Below are positions 1 to 11,038 of a stretch of DNA of 64,000 nt, piece by piece. Position numbers and translations under genes: made by a program. This DNA is from Tetradesmus obliquus (lineage: Eukaryota; Chlorophyta; Chlorophyceae; Sphaeropleales; Scenedesmaceae), in the NCBI GenBank assembly GCA_030272155.1, contig CP126194.1, positions 4,145,501-4,209,500 of the forward strand, given 5' to 3'. Below the pieces are notes generated by a model. The model did no database searches. It was not told where the DNA came from and saw only the letters and a program-made list of their open reading frames with translations. Each line of letters opens with the position of its first letter. Position 1 is the first letter of the stretch.

Positions 1-1256
1 TTAAGCTCTGATTCAGCATGGCAGCGAGGCAAGTAGCTGAGCATCGGGTGAAGATTGCGAAGGACGTGACACCCGCCACCACCACACGAGTAGATACGGT
101 AGATTTTGGCGGGATCGCTTGCGTAATGACAACAACTAAAAACCTCGCTCGCTGTCGCCAGAGGTGAAATGAGGCGGTTACAGGTCTTTCGGCTTCGCTC
201 CAAGGGTAGTGATGAGAGCTCATCATGAGGTCACGGTGGCGTGTTCACTTCGATTTTGTCAAGCGAGGTTGACCACGTTAACTCATCAATTGTTTAGTTA
301 AATAACCGTTCTTTTTCTTACTGAGGCGCGTGGAAGGTCGCCAGACGTCGCGCTGTACGACGCTTGAAGCAGTACTGCCCACCTGTAGCTGTACAGCTAC
401 AGTTGACGTCAACCGCCAGTCACTCAGCCAGCCATTGCGTGGCCTGGATGAGCACCACAGTATGGCAATCACAAGCTGCGACAGTGTATCATAATACATC
501 TCTGGTGTCAGTGCCGTTGTCCATTAGCGGGGACGTATGTTACATCTTCAACTGCGTGAATCAGCACGCTGTTGTGCGTTGCAGTACCTTGTAATCAGAG
601 CCGGGTGCACTTGCTGCTGAGCCCCGTCGCTACTCTGCAAACTAGTCAGCTGCACAAGCGCTGCTGTGCGCAACAACTTGCTGTCACTTCGCTTCTTTCC
701 TCGTCATCCAACTGGATACAGCTCCTACTACTAGTAGCAGTGCCACACTGTGACACAAACTCCACCAAACCTGACAGCTTCTACCACTGCACAAGCTGCC
801 CAGCACTCTAAGTGTCCCTCTTGGCTGTACTGCCGTACTGCTGTGTTACCGCTGCATATGACGTTCAGCTATCAAACATAAGACCTCTGTCCTGCCTTAC
901 TGACACCTCAGAGCTGCCAGTTGTGCCGCACAGCTGCATGGCAGCATGCAATGTCTGCTGTGATGGTCTCAACAAACACGAAAAGAGACACCCAACCAGG
1001 TGACACATGCTGCTCATCAGTGCTAACACAGTAACAAACCGGCTGCATCACACAACTGTGCATGCAAACTGGAGAAGGAGCGGCCATGCACAGCACTGCA
1101 AATGCGCAGATGTAAATAGCGGAGCACTGCACATAGGGCGTAGGCCACAGCAGAGCATCAGGCACCGACACAGCAATGTCACGCAACAGCACACTATGAC
1201 ACTCTCATAGTAGCAGCAACACAACGTTTTTTGATTGCCTAGTTAGCACGTGGTTG
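1..1256. other. No convincing gene
   Basis: Open frames here are short and none shows family-like composition or a coherent splice pattern. A minus-strand ATG at 20-18 opens a frame that leaves the window at once, so the 5' end of a leftward gene could lie at the edge, but this is only a possibility. TTTGGCGGG at 105-113 resembles an E2F/DP binding site (TTTSSCGS). One match of this length is weak evidence. The stretch is otherwise CAG/CTG-rich spacer. Confidence 0.4.
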
Positions 1257-1598
1257 CTATGATCCTCCAGCAGTATGGGTTCCGGCCTTCGCCACAAATG
1301 GCCTCAATACAGCGTTGTTGCGCACACCACATCTGTTGCGAATGGTTCCTGCACTTGCCTGCACCGCACGATTTAAATCCATGCCTACTGCCCCCTCTCC
1401 CTTCACGTGGCACTTCCAGGAATAGGCATCGTCGCCAACCATAACACCCAGGTTGCGATCTCCATACTGCCATGCACAGACGGCGTCCATATTGAAACCG
1501 CCACAGTCATAGTCCGTGCACTGCAGCTGCCGGGCTGCAGCGGGGCTGCTGGCACTCAACATCAGGCCCAGGCACAGCAGGGCACACAGCATCTTCAT
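1257..1598 (-). CDS. Small secreted protein with an AYSWKC-type motif
   Basis: Single-exon frame of 113 residues starting at MKMLCALLCLGLMLS. The start at 1598 is preferred over an in-frame ATG 18 bp upstream because it gives a classic signal peptide (short basic start, hydrophobic core, small residues ASSPAAA before the likely cleavage site). The mature part has five or so cysteines and the motif DDAYSWKC followed by VGMDLNRA. From memory, an (A)YSWxC...GxDxNxAC pattern occurs in small secreted bacterial and algal proteins of unknown function. Here the AC of that pattern reads AV, so one cysteine is missing. No enzymatic motif is visible. It is isolated from the other genes and no transcript signal is obvious. 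Confidence 0.5.
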   Translation of the reverse strand: MKMLCALLCLGLMLSASSPAAARQLQCTDYDCGGFNMDAVCAWQYGDRNLGVMVGDDAYSWKCHVKGEGAVGMDLNRAVQASAGTIRNRCGVRNNAVLRPFVAKAGTHTAGGS

Positions 1599-4500
1599 GG
1601 TGCCTGCAACACACACAATGATAACAGCAGAGCAGCAGCGCGCCAGAGAAGTGTTTTTGAGAGCATGTACAGCAGTACACTACTGGTAGTATGCGTCAGC
1701 CTGTTGAGTACAGTACTCAGTAGTACTGCGCAGCATGCAGTGACGGTCACTAACCCGGCCAGAGGGGCCTTCTGACATCACTGCAGCAGCTGCTGCTGCC
1801 AGGTCATCTGGAATGCAAGGCGCTCTTTTCTTTCCGCAGCAGTAATGGCTTCGCCGACCGCACTCCTTGCTGTCTGGCTGTCTAATGTAAGGCGTAGGTG
1901 CGTGTGACCATGGCCAGCTGGCCAGCTGGACACTAAACGTGGGGTGGGGTATGTGATGCTTGCTGTACAGCTGGAAGCCCACCAGGTGGGCGGGGCTGTA
2001 TGTACGGGAAATGGGACCTGCACAGCGACCAATAACAAGTTTTGCTGTTAAAAATACTCCGTTCAGCCTGCAGGCGCGCCTGCACTTCACTAACAGAAAA
2101 TTGCGGGGTCGGTGCACGTGCACACCAAGCACTCACAAGCACACAGCAGGGGCGCAAAGCCGTGAACGCACCAGCAGTCAAATATGTGATTGTTTTAGCG
2201 TATCTGAAGAAATAAAGAAGTATGTCGTCTTCTTTATGGTGGTAAATGGACTGGCGATGCCGCGCCCTATTCAACTGTGCGCCTTCAGCACGCGAGCTTT
2301 CCCTCAAGAAGGTGAAGCTGCTGGAAGGTTGGCGTTCGCACCCGTACGAGGGAGACGCCCACCCTCCTACACACCCAGTGCTGGGTGCCTGGGGCTGGTC
2401 CCAGGCCTGGGACTGCCTAAGCAGCGGGAAGGTGAGTACGACCACTGGCTAGAAGGTAGAAGGTAGACATTCGCACCTGCCGTTCAAACGGGTTCAAGCG
2501 CGCTGATATGGTGATCAGACGGACTATTGCGTTTTCAGTGTTAAGAAGGAGTTCTACACGCAATCACCAACTATCATCCCTGTAGCCGGCACTGTTGCTG
2601 CAACTGCTGCACCTGCAGTGATAGCACAGCTGCTGCTGCCACTACTGCTGCTACTTCTGCTGCTGCACCTCGTAGGGTGCCGAGATGCACCTGCTGCTAC
2701 ATTGACTGCAGAGCACGTCGTGTCAACAGGCCTGCCATGTCTCCTAGTTGCTGCTGCAGTGTGGTGCACTGGCAACATGCATGGTGGTCCTGCAGCAAGC
2801 ACCCAGCTGGGATATGCTGCAGCGTATCAATCACCACCGTGCACTTTCCACCGACCTGCCACAGCAGCAGTTGATCCTGCTGTTGCAATCCTGTAACAAT
2901 ACAAGCCTTCAAGAGGAAGTCAAACTGCGCCCACGCCCCTCTCCTTATGAACATGTTCTGCTACACAAACATGCATCACGTGTGCTGCTGACCACGCATT
3001 GCTGCATCAGCTGATACGCGCATTGCTCGCCTCGCAACATTGGACGGCAGCATCATCTGCATTGCTGCTGCTTTTGGACGTCCTACAACAGCCAAATTGG
3101 TGCCAAATTTGCACGATTCAGAGCTTTAACCCTGGAGGAGAATAGACGGGGCGTTTAGATGCTGTGTCCACACCCCAGTCCGCGCTCTGGACAACAGAAT
3201 GCCAAACATCTTCTGCACTGTATCGCTGATGCAGAGCCCAAGACCGAGAGATCTGGGGTGACAGCATGCACCGCTGTCTACGCGTGCACAACAGCTGTCA
3301 AGGTGCAGCGTTTGCACCGCTGCTGTGCATCGGCACCGCCACATCTTGCAATATGCAACCACGGACGCAACCCCCAGAGCCGCACACCACTAGCTTGTGC
3401 CGGAACTGGTACAATACATATGTAAAGATGCATCTGTCCCTAGTAGAAGCAACATGTTGTAGGCACAGTGTTCAATCAATGCTCACACCTCTGCCTGACC
3501 CAACTCCCCATATGCAGCATCAAATGTGCTCCTCAAGAGTGCGCTCATGTCAAGTGACAGCCTCCCTGACATGCAAGCAAAAATACCATACATAACATGA
3601 TGAAAGCAACCCAAATACGCCACAAAGGTCTAGGGTCGCATGCGCTGTCCCCTCACACCCAGCAGGGCAGCAGCAGCCGCAGCAGTGATTCAAGCTGTCT
3701 TCAAAGCCCGTCAAGCAGTGCACACACCCCAGGTGCACCCAAATTTGAGGCAATCCGTAACACGCAGTCGTGCCCCTAACAAGCAGCCCTTTTGCATGTC
3801 AACAACCTGGCAGGCGCCACGCTGCACAGGTGGCAGCTGAATCCCAAAACAATTCGCTGACAAAATCTCCGCGACTGCTGCTTAGCAGCACGGGTACAGA
3901 CTGCAAAGACATGCACATGTGATCCCCCACCCAACCCCATGTGATGCACAGCAACAGGGTTGCTGCAGGCACCGAAGCTAAGCAGCAGCTATGCATGCTG
4001 CACACTGCATCCCTGGCCGTGACAAAGTCAAGCTACCATTTGGCCCGCAAGGTGCGTTGTATACATGCACATCAGCTGCGGCTGCTCCCTATTCTCTCAG
4101 TGCTGAAGTTCCCGGCCACATCCAACTGCCCAGATGCACTGGACAACAAGCCTGCACTAATTGCGCATGACTGAAAGTGACCTTCTTGGGCCACACACAT
4201 GCATCCTCACCCGATCAGCTGACGCAGGATGACCCCAGCAAATCAAGCAAACATGCTGGGCATATCTCACACTGAACAAGACGAGCGCAAGACATCCTCG
4301 ATGGCCTGAACAGCGGGGATGCAGTTGGTGCTGCAGGCATATATCCAGGCAGATCCAGCTGTACATTGACAGCTTGCAGGAACAGCAAACCAAGCGCTGC
4401 TGCTGTGAGCATACATAACAGGATTTGCAGCGGCAAGCATCAGGTGCCGCGCAAAACTTGCCATGCACTGCTGCTGCATCAGAAAATGATGGGTGCGAAC

Positions 4501-6464
4501 ATCTCCTCCATGCGAAGATGACCTGCCAAGCTGGATTGCTGAGCATCAACTATGAAGCAAACAAACCTGATGGAACCACTGCTACAGACATCTCATCAGT
4601 GCTGTGCTGGCTGCTGTGCTGCTGTTGTGCTGCTCACTGCTGGACCTCCACCTGGATGTTGCTGGCAGATAGATGGTGCATAGCAAAGCGCCAAACAAGA
4701 ACGTTGCGCAGACATGCATCGAGTTATGCTGATCAAAGCACAGCTGGCCATTAATGCATCCCATGGGCATGCATGCTCACACCAAGCAGGGAACTTCGTC
4801 TGCAAAGCACACAACAGACGGCAACTCCTGTGCATGCCAACACGATGTTACTGGCCAGCATAGAAAGGCGAGGCAGTTCAATGCAAACGTGCTGATGCAC
4901 AGCTGTGATCATCAAAAGCTGTAAAACTCTACAAGCAGTGCTGCTGTACGTGTGTGTGTGACACCATGATCAGAGGTTGAAAGCAACGTCCCTGGTCGGA
5001 CAACAGCACAGAAGTCACAGACCACCGCAACATGACCTTGCGGACGATGGCAGTGCTGCTGCAACAAGCAAGAAGGTGCAGGGTGCACACAGCGTACCCA
5101 AACATGTGCTCAGTGTACGACCACACAGGGAGCAATTCCCAGAACACACAACATGGTCTGTGAACCTGGTAGCATCTCAGAGGGTAAGCATCGCCCCCAA
5201 GCAACCCAACAGCAGCGCAGCGGAGCGGGGCTGCGTAATGCCCAACAGCAGTTGTCTAATTGGTCCCAGCAAGCAGCGGAGGATGCCGCTGAATGATTGA
5301 CGTGACAAATCCAACATCTCACACTGACACGCAACACACCACACCACAGCAGTTGGACAGAGACACCCCAGAGCAAGCCATATCTGTGGCGACCCTTAAT
5401 GAAACAGCAAGGCTTCTAGGGCCACACAGCATGACTGCTGCATGCGCTCCCTGAAGTCTTTCAGCAGCAGTACATCAGAAGCAAGCACACACAACTCATC
5501 AGCATACAGCAAAGAAGCCAGCCAGCCAGCATGCAACGGACTCAGCATAGCATTTGAGCACCAACCACTGCATGCTGCACATCTCCGCTGCAGGAGCATG
5601 TTGTGCTTTTAGGCCCCAAAAGCTGCGCAGCATCGAACAGCTGTGCTGCTTCTGCTGCTGTGCTGTGAAGCCCCTTTGCAGCAGTGGGATCCCCCCTGCT
5701 CACCCTTCCAGGACCCCTAGCACCACAGATGAGACCAAGTCAACACAGAAGTCGCATGCGCACCAGTTTGCCAGGCAATGCGGCAGCGTGACGTTGAAAC
5801 GAGTGCAATGTTGCCATGCACAGCCCGGCGTGTGCGGATGATGAAGGACGCCTGAAACCAGCTCAGCGAGCCAACGGCTGCAAACCAACAAACAGACAGA
5901 CACTGAGGGTAGGACGTGGGTTGGACAGGATAAGACTTCAACTGTGTACAGACCAAATGCATTCTTGTGAAGTGCACAAAATGCATGTAACAGACAAAGG
6001 CATCGGCTGTCCGGCATTGAGAGCCGCTGGCACGTGGTTAGCTTCCCATGTTATGTAAGGCAAGCTTTGCAGACCCTTGACCACCAATCTCACAGGCAGG
6101 GGTGTATTTCAAGTAACAACAGCATGTTGGCAGCTGAGGAATCATGGCAACACACATGCACACTCATCTGTGTAACGTAGGAGACAGCGACATATGTAAC
6201 ACAATGTGACTGCGAATGAGTCAACGTGCTGCGCGTCAGACACATGAAGCCAGCGCACATCCATCAATAACATGTAACAACATCCAAACCAAATGACAGA
6301 CAGGCCTCAGCCGCCAACATCTCAAGCCCCACCTCAAATGTCCTCAAGGAAGCAGCACACAGCACGCAATGACACCACAACCAACTGACAACCCCTGCCA
6401 CAAGTCATGTGCGGCACATAACCTGCAGCCCGTTTTCAGTCTTTGAATCATTTCAGTCCTCAAC
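1599..6464. other. Long gene-poor spacer
   Basis: About 4.9 kb with only short frames on both strands. They have no recognisable domains, and the apparent open stretches track CAG/CTG runs (for example near 2620-2700 and 3660-3700). A plus-strand stretch at 2246-2452 and a minus-strand frame at 1680-2132 are open, but their composition resembles random translation of triplet-rich DNA. I see no tRNA-like or rRNA-like sequence. Small or intron-rich genes cannot be excluded. Confidence 0.4.
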
Positions 6465-8136
6465 TCAAATATCATAACAGCATGAGCCCAATGCTGCCTG
6501 GTGCCCTGCAAGCGACCGCACACCAACGTAGCGGTTACGGGCAGCTAGATCCTTGAATACGAGGAACCTCACGTCTATGTAGGCGCTGCTTACTGCTCGG
6601 CCGTACACAGCCGTTTGCACAGCCACATAGGGGCTGCGTGGTGGCTTCACAGCTGCAGCAGGCCTGCCAGCAGCAGCTGCTGCAGCATCACCAGCAGCTG
6701 CAGCAAATGGGCCATGCAGTGACGGTGAGGCTGCCTGCATCTGCAGGCTGTTTCTGGCAGCTGCACCGCTAGCCATGTTCGAGGCAGCAGCAGAGCAGCA
6801 GCCGCTGATGCGCCTGCTGCTGCTGTTGCTGCAGTCTGCCCAAGTGCTATTTGCAGCTGCGCTGGCAATGCTGCTAGCCCTGCTCAGACTGCCGCTGTTG
6901 CTGCTGCTGCTGCTGCATTGTTTGCATGTCTCTGCCTCAGGTCTTGCTGTGCGGCTGCCTTGTGCCTCAACCAGCACCTGGCTCCCACAAGAGCAAGCGT
7001 TCTGCTCCACTTGTGCTGGCACGCCCTCTGCCAGTGGGTCGATCTCAGCTTGCAACTCAAATGACAGGTCAATTGACACAGGTGCACAGCCCTGCCAGGC
7101 GGCTGACCAGCTGCCCCCGGCAGCACTAGTGGTGCCTGCGGCACAAGCAGAGCCACTGCTGCCAGGTCCGCCACACGCTATGCCATAAGGCTCCACATTT
7201 GGAGCGGTTGCTGCTGGATGCACTGCAACTGGTGCTGCTGCTTGTGCTGCTGTCACGTCAGCTAGCCAACTGCCCACACTGCAGGACTGCAGCTCCTGCA
7301 CACCAGCAGCTGACAACTGCAGATACTCGTCAGACAGCCGAGCTTGGGGCGCTGGAACCTCTGGCTGCTGCTGCTGCTGCTGCTGCGCAAGCTGTGGAAG
7401 AGTTAAGATCCCGCCGCACTCACTGCCCTGTGCGTCAACCCTGCTGCTGCCAAAGCTGCTGTTGTGTTTCATATCAGGGTTTGCGGCAGCGTGCTTCAGT
7501 GCCAATCCATCTGCTGTGCCGAGCGGTGATATGGCAGCAAGCACTGCCACTGAGCCACTTGCAGATGAGCAGCCACTGACATAGTGGCAGGAGCTTGTGC
7601 TGCCAGCTGCATGTGCACCTGCAGGCGCTGCTGCATCAGCTGGGCCACAGATGCCGGCCACATGTGCTGCGTTTGCACTGCCTGCTGCCATGGCTGCATA
7701 TGCAGCATCTGCAGGAGCACGTGCTGCACTTGCCCTTTGTGCTGCCTCCAGCAGCTGCTTCACGTGCTGGTTCAGGTCCAGGCATGGCAATGGCGCAGAC
7801 TTTGTGCGAGCGACAGGTGGCAGTGCCTGCTGTAGCTGCCCCTCACAGTTGTAGACACAGTCATCATCCTGATGTGGCGGGCCCAGCTGCTGCTGTTGCA
7901 GTGTGGAGAGGGTGACATGCATGGCATCGCTGCCTGCCCACCTGGACCCTGCGTGGTAGCTGTGGGATCTGCTGACACTGCCAGGTGCTGCTGCTGGAGT
8001 GCAAGGCATGTGGCCACTGCTGTTGCTGCTGTGCAGCAATGGTGCTACGCCATGCAGGTGCTGCTGCTGCTGCTGCTGCTGCTGCTGTGACAGCACGGCG
8101 GCTTCCGCTTGCAGGCTGTGCTCCTGACGCCAAGAC
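6465..8136 (-). CDS. Low-complexity Ser/Ala/Gln-rich exon, probably the C-terminal extension of the kinase
   Basis: A continuous minus-strand frame runs from a good acceptor (GATGCAG, exon start 8136) to a stop at 6465, about 557 residues. It has poly-Gln, poly-Ser and Ala-rich tracts and no recognisable domain. The phase fits a join to the last kinase exon if a weak donor CA/GTGCTG just before the kinase stop (near 8345) is used, giving ...HVQ then SWRQEHSLQAE. Without that splice the kinase ends at 8340 and this is a separate gene whose start is unclear. Sense-strand CAG/AGC/GCA runs are typical of exons in this window, which supports coding on this strand. Near the end it carries FKDLAARN, oddly like the kinase catalytic loop HRDLAARN. 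Confidence 0.45.
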
Positions 8137-8339
8137 CTGCATCCACCATAGCAGCACAGCCGATTAATCATGTCAGAGACTGTGTCGCAACACAGGATCA
8201 AACATACAAAGCTCACAGCAATGCTAGACACACGCATGCTCTGGCTACGCCACGCTATGGGTGTGCCACGGCCATTGACACACATGCCGAGTAAAGCCTG
8301 CAGGTGAATGCGCTGCCAATCAGTTGCATGCATTGGCAA

Positions 8340-8963
8340 CTATTTGCAGCACTGCACGTGCAGAGCAGTGAGGCAGCCCCGCCTGAACAGCGCCAGGATG
8401 TCAGTGAAGCTGGGCCGCTGCTCCGGCTGCGCCGCCCAGCAGTGCAGCATCAGCTGATACACCTCGCGCGGGCAGCGCGGCGGGCGCGCCAGGCGCGCCC
8501 CAGACAGCACGCTTTGTACCACCTACAGCGTTTGTGAGAAGGGCATGTATGGTTAGGCACAGCGTGGATGTGTGGCTTCGCGCCCCATGGACGAGCGTGC
8601 TGTAATCTGAGCTGGCTAGCACACGCGCATAACTGCCGTCTGCGCATGCACAAAGTGCAAACTTGATACTGAACACCGGCATGCATTAAGGCGCGTTTCC
8701 AGCAGCAGCTTGCTGTCTCACTCAGCGATGCACATATGAGACACACAGATGTTCACGCTTATCTTTACTCGCCCGCACCCACCACGCACCTCCTGGTCGT
8801 TCTGCGCAGCGTAGGGCTCGCTGCCGTTGGCAAACACCTCCCACAGCACCACGCCAAAGGCCCACACCTCACTGGCGCCACCCCAGGCCTGCTGCGTGAG
8901 CACCTCCGGGGCTGCCCAGCGCACAGGGATGCTGCTCAGGCCTGAGGCGCTGCTGCTGCTGCC

Positions 8964-8994
<31 letters not shown>

Positions 8995-10310
8995 TGAGCA
9001 TGGCTGAGGCCAAAGTCAGCCACCTGCGCAGTAGCAACGGCGACAGGCGTGTGATGCTTGGTTGTGTTGTGATTGTTTCTTTGACGGCAAATGAGTTGCT
9101 GTTGTGTCATATGTGCCAATGTCTGTCCTGAACTGCAAGCATACTGCACCCATGCTGAGTCAGCACACCCTGGCCCACCACCCTAGCAGCCACTAGCCAC
9201 GCCGCACTCTACACAAATCACTCCTCTTTAACACACGCCCTGCTGTGTTATAGCTCTCACTCTCACCTTGACACGCACAGGGTCCAGTGACGCCACCAGC
9301 ACATTGCGTGCACCGATTCCCCACACCACACAAGTTACTACTGTTTCACAACGTCCCTGCTGTAATGTTGCTCTCACTCTCACCTTGACATGCACCGGGT
9401 CCAATGACGCCACCAGCACATTGCGTGCAGCGAGGTCCCTGTGCAGCACTCCGTCAGCACCCAGCTCAGCCATGGCTGAGCAGACCTGCTCACACATGCT
9501 GAGCTTCACGCGCGTGCGCAGGAACTCCCCGAAATGCAGCAGCACCTTGTCCAGGCTGCCTAGCGCCACCAGCTCCATCACCATGTACTCATTTCCTTGT
9601 GTGTCCTGGGACCACCTGGTGAGGGTGCAGCAGGTACATGATGCAGCAGCAGCAGCAGCAAAAGCAGCACCAGAGGAGCCAGTGATGGCAAGTTTTGAGA
9701 GCTTGTCTATGAAATCACATACATTGACAGGTGGCCCAGCCATGCCCTACAGCAACAGACAGCAGCTCCATCACCATGTACTCATTGCCCTGTGTGTCTT
9801 TAGACCACCTGGTGGTGAAGAAGCAGCAGGCACATGCAGCAGCAGTACCAGCGGCAGCAGCAGCCAGCCCAAAAGGACTGCAGAACAGTTACACTGTCCA
9901 GCAGCAGCAGCAGCAATTGCCGCCCCGGATAGCCCTGCTTCACCCCGCCCACCTGTAGAACTGCACCAGGTTGGGGTGCGTGCCCAGCTGCTGCATCAGC
10001 CGTGCCTCCGTGACCAGCCCACCACCGTGCATGGCCACAATGGCCACAGCTGTGTTGTGCCAGCTGCCGCGCCACACGCACTTGAAAGAGCCGCGGCCAA
10101 TAATTTGGTGAAACACAAGCTCACTGAAGGGCACGAAGGAGCGGCTGCGCAGGTGCTGCTGCTGCTGCTGCTGGTGGTGGTGGTGGTGGTGGTGGTTGTA
10201 GGCAGAGGATGCCCTGCAGCATGGACGGAACAGCAAAAAGTGAGCGTCCTCCGGGCGGTATTGTGAGCGCAGGTTGTGCGGCACGTTTGCGTGGTGGCAG
10301 GTGCACGGTG
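8340..10310 (-). CDS. Tyrosine-kinase-like protein kinase with WNK-like lysine placement
   Basis: Four exons carry the kinase core. The first (about 10310-9953; its 5' boundary is uncertain) has a His/Gln tract, the glycine loop IGRGSFKCVWRG and helix-C glutamate in TEARLMQQL. Exon 9615-9384 has the catalytic loop HRDLAARN. Exon 9023-8790 has VADFGLS, a poly-Ser activation-loop insertion, PVRWAAPEVL and SEVWAFGVVLWEVF. Exon 8522-8340 has the C-lobe CPREVYQLMLHCW and QPEQRPSFTDIL. Phases close across these exons (2, 0, 0). The beta-3 VAIK lysine reads VAIV (codon at 10036-10038), while the glycine loop carries K (10081-10083) at the WNK position. HRD, DFG and APE are intact, so activity is plausible. 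It is probably a Ser/Thr or dual-specificity TKL kinase. Upstream exons are unresolved. Two exon-edge duplications lie in its introns. Confidence 0.8.
9252..9312 (-). repeat. Echo of the donor edge of the kinase catalytic-loop exon
   Basis: This stretch repeats 9369-9430 with about 118 bp spacing. On the minus strand it still reads ARNVLVASLDP followed by VRVKV and a donor-like GTGAGAG. It lies within the intron 3' of the real exon, between the catalytic-loop and DFG exons. Confidence 0.8.
9764..9814 (-). repeat. Echo of the acceptor edge of the kinase catalytic-loop exon
   Basis: This repeats 9571-9621 about 193 bp away and still encodes QGNEYMVMELL on the minus strand behind an acceptor-like CACCAG. 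It lies in the intron between the glycine-loop exon and the catalytic-loop exon, so it could serve as a cryptic acceptor. Reading on from the copy reaches unrelated sequence. Confidence 0.8.
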
Positions 10311-10455
10311 CAACTGGTGCAGCTGCTGCATCGCTGCCGCCACTGACGTGGAACATGCAACGGAACAATGTGCGCACATATGCCACACATGCATGCAGCT
10401 GGGTTTTGTGGCGTTGGGGATGCGTTGCTGCCTGCTGGGAACCGGTGTGATCACC

Positions 10456-11038
10456 TGAATGAGTCCTCAGATGGGGATGCACTCGTTGCATCTGCTGAAA
10501 ACGCTGCGTGGCCGTAGCATGCTGCAGCAGGCACATGCGTCAGCCCTGCTGCTGGGTGCTGCAGTACTGCTTTGCTGCTGCGCAGATCCGTGGCTGAGTC
10601 CCAGATGCTTGCTTTGCTGCCTGCTGCCGTTGCTGGGCGTGCTGCTGCCACGAGCTGGCCATATCTAGCACGTGCTCCTCCTCGTGCAGCGGGACTCGGC
10701 TGGCGCTGCTGGCCAGGCCATGTGCTCCGCTGGCTATCACCTTGGACATTTGGCTGTCTCCAGCACCACCTACAAAGTTGACACGATGTCAGATATTAGG
10801 TATAAGCTATCAAAACAGAAAATATTATGCTGTACGGTGGCGCCGCTAGACGCAGGGAACATAAGAGACTCACCAAGGCATCGTGCCTCAGCTCTGTCAC
10901 TGAGCCGGGTGCCCCATCAAGCACTCTTAAGTGACGTTTTGCGATTATCTCATAGTCACGGCATGGCACCAGCAGGCCCTGTGTGGTCTTTTGGGCCGAG
11001 GGCGATATGAAGAGATTTGAGTCGACCTGGGTGAGCAA
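10456..11038 (-). other. Possible upstream exons of the kinase gene
   Basis: Two stretches look protein-coding. One is about 11038-10875, which includes DSNLFISPSAQKTTQG and RDYEIIAKRHLRVLDG and ends at a strong donor CCTTG/GTGAGT. The other is about 10769-10456, which starts behind a TTTGTAG acceptor, includes HEEEHVLDMASSWQQHAQQR and ends near a CAG/GTGATC donor. I could not make the reading phases close between them or into the glycine-loop exon, so the N-terminus and start codon of the kinase remain unknown. Confidence 0.35.

Noticed and set aside
1680-2445. Minus-strand frames of 150-170 residues as genes
   Set aside because: No domain or splice partners, and composition like translated spacer. 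Overlapping frames on both strands are equally open.
2618-2896. Leu-rich plus-strand frame resembling a signal peptide
   Set aside because: The hydrophobic stretch is a translated CTG run, and no conserved sequence follows.
9268-10266. 332-residue plus-strand frame across the kinase
   Set aside because: The kinase motifs and splice junctions are on the minus strand. The frame is open because of antisense triplet repeats.
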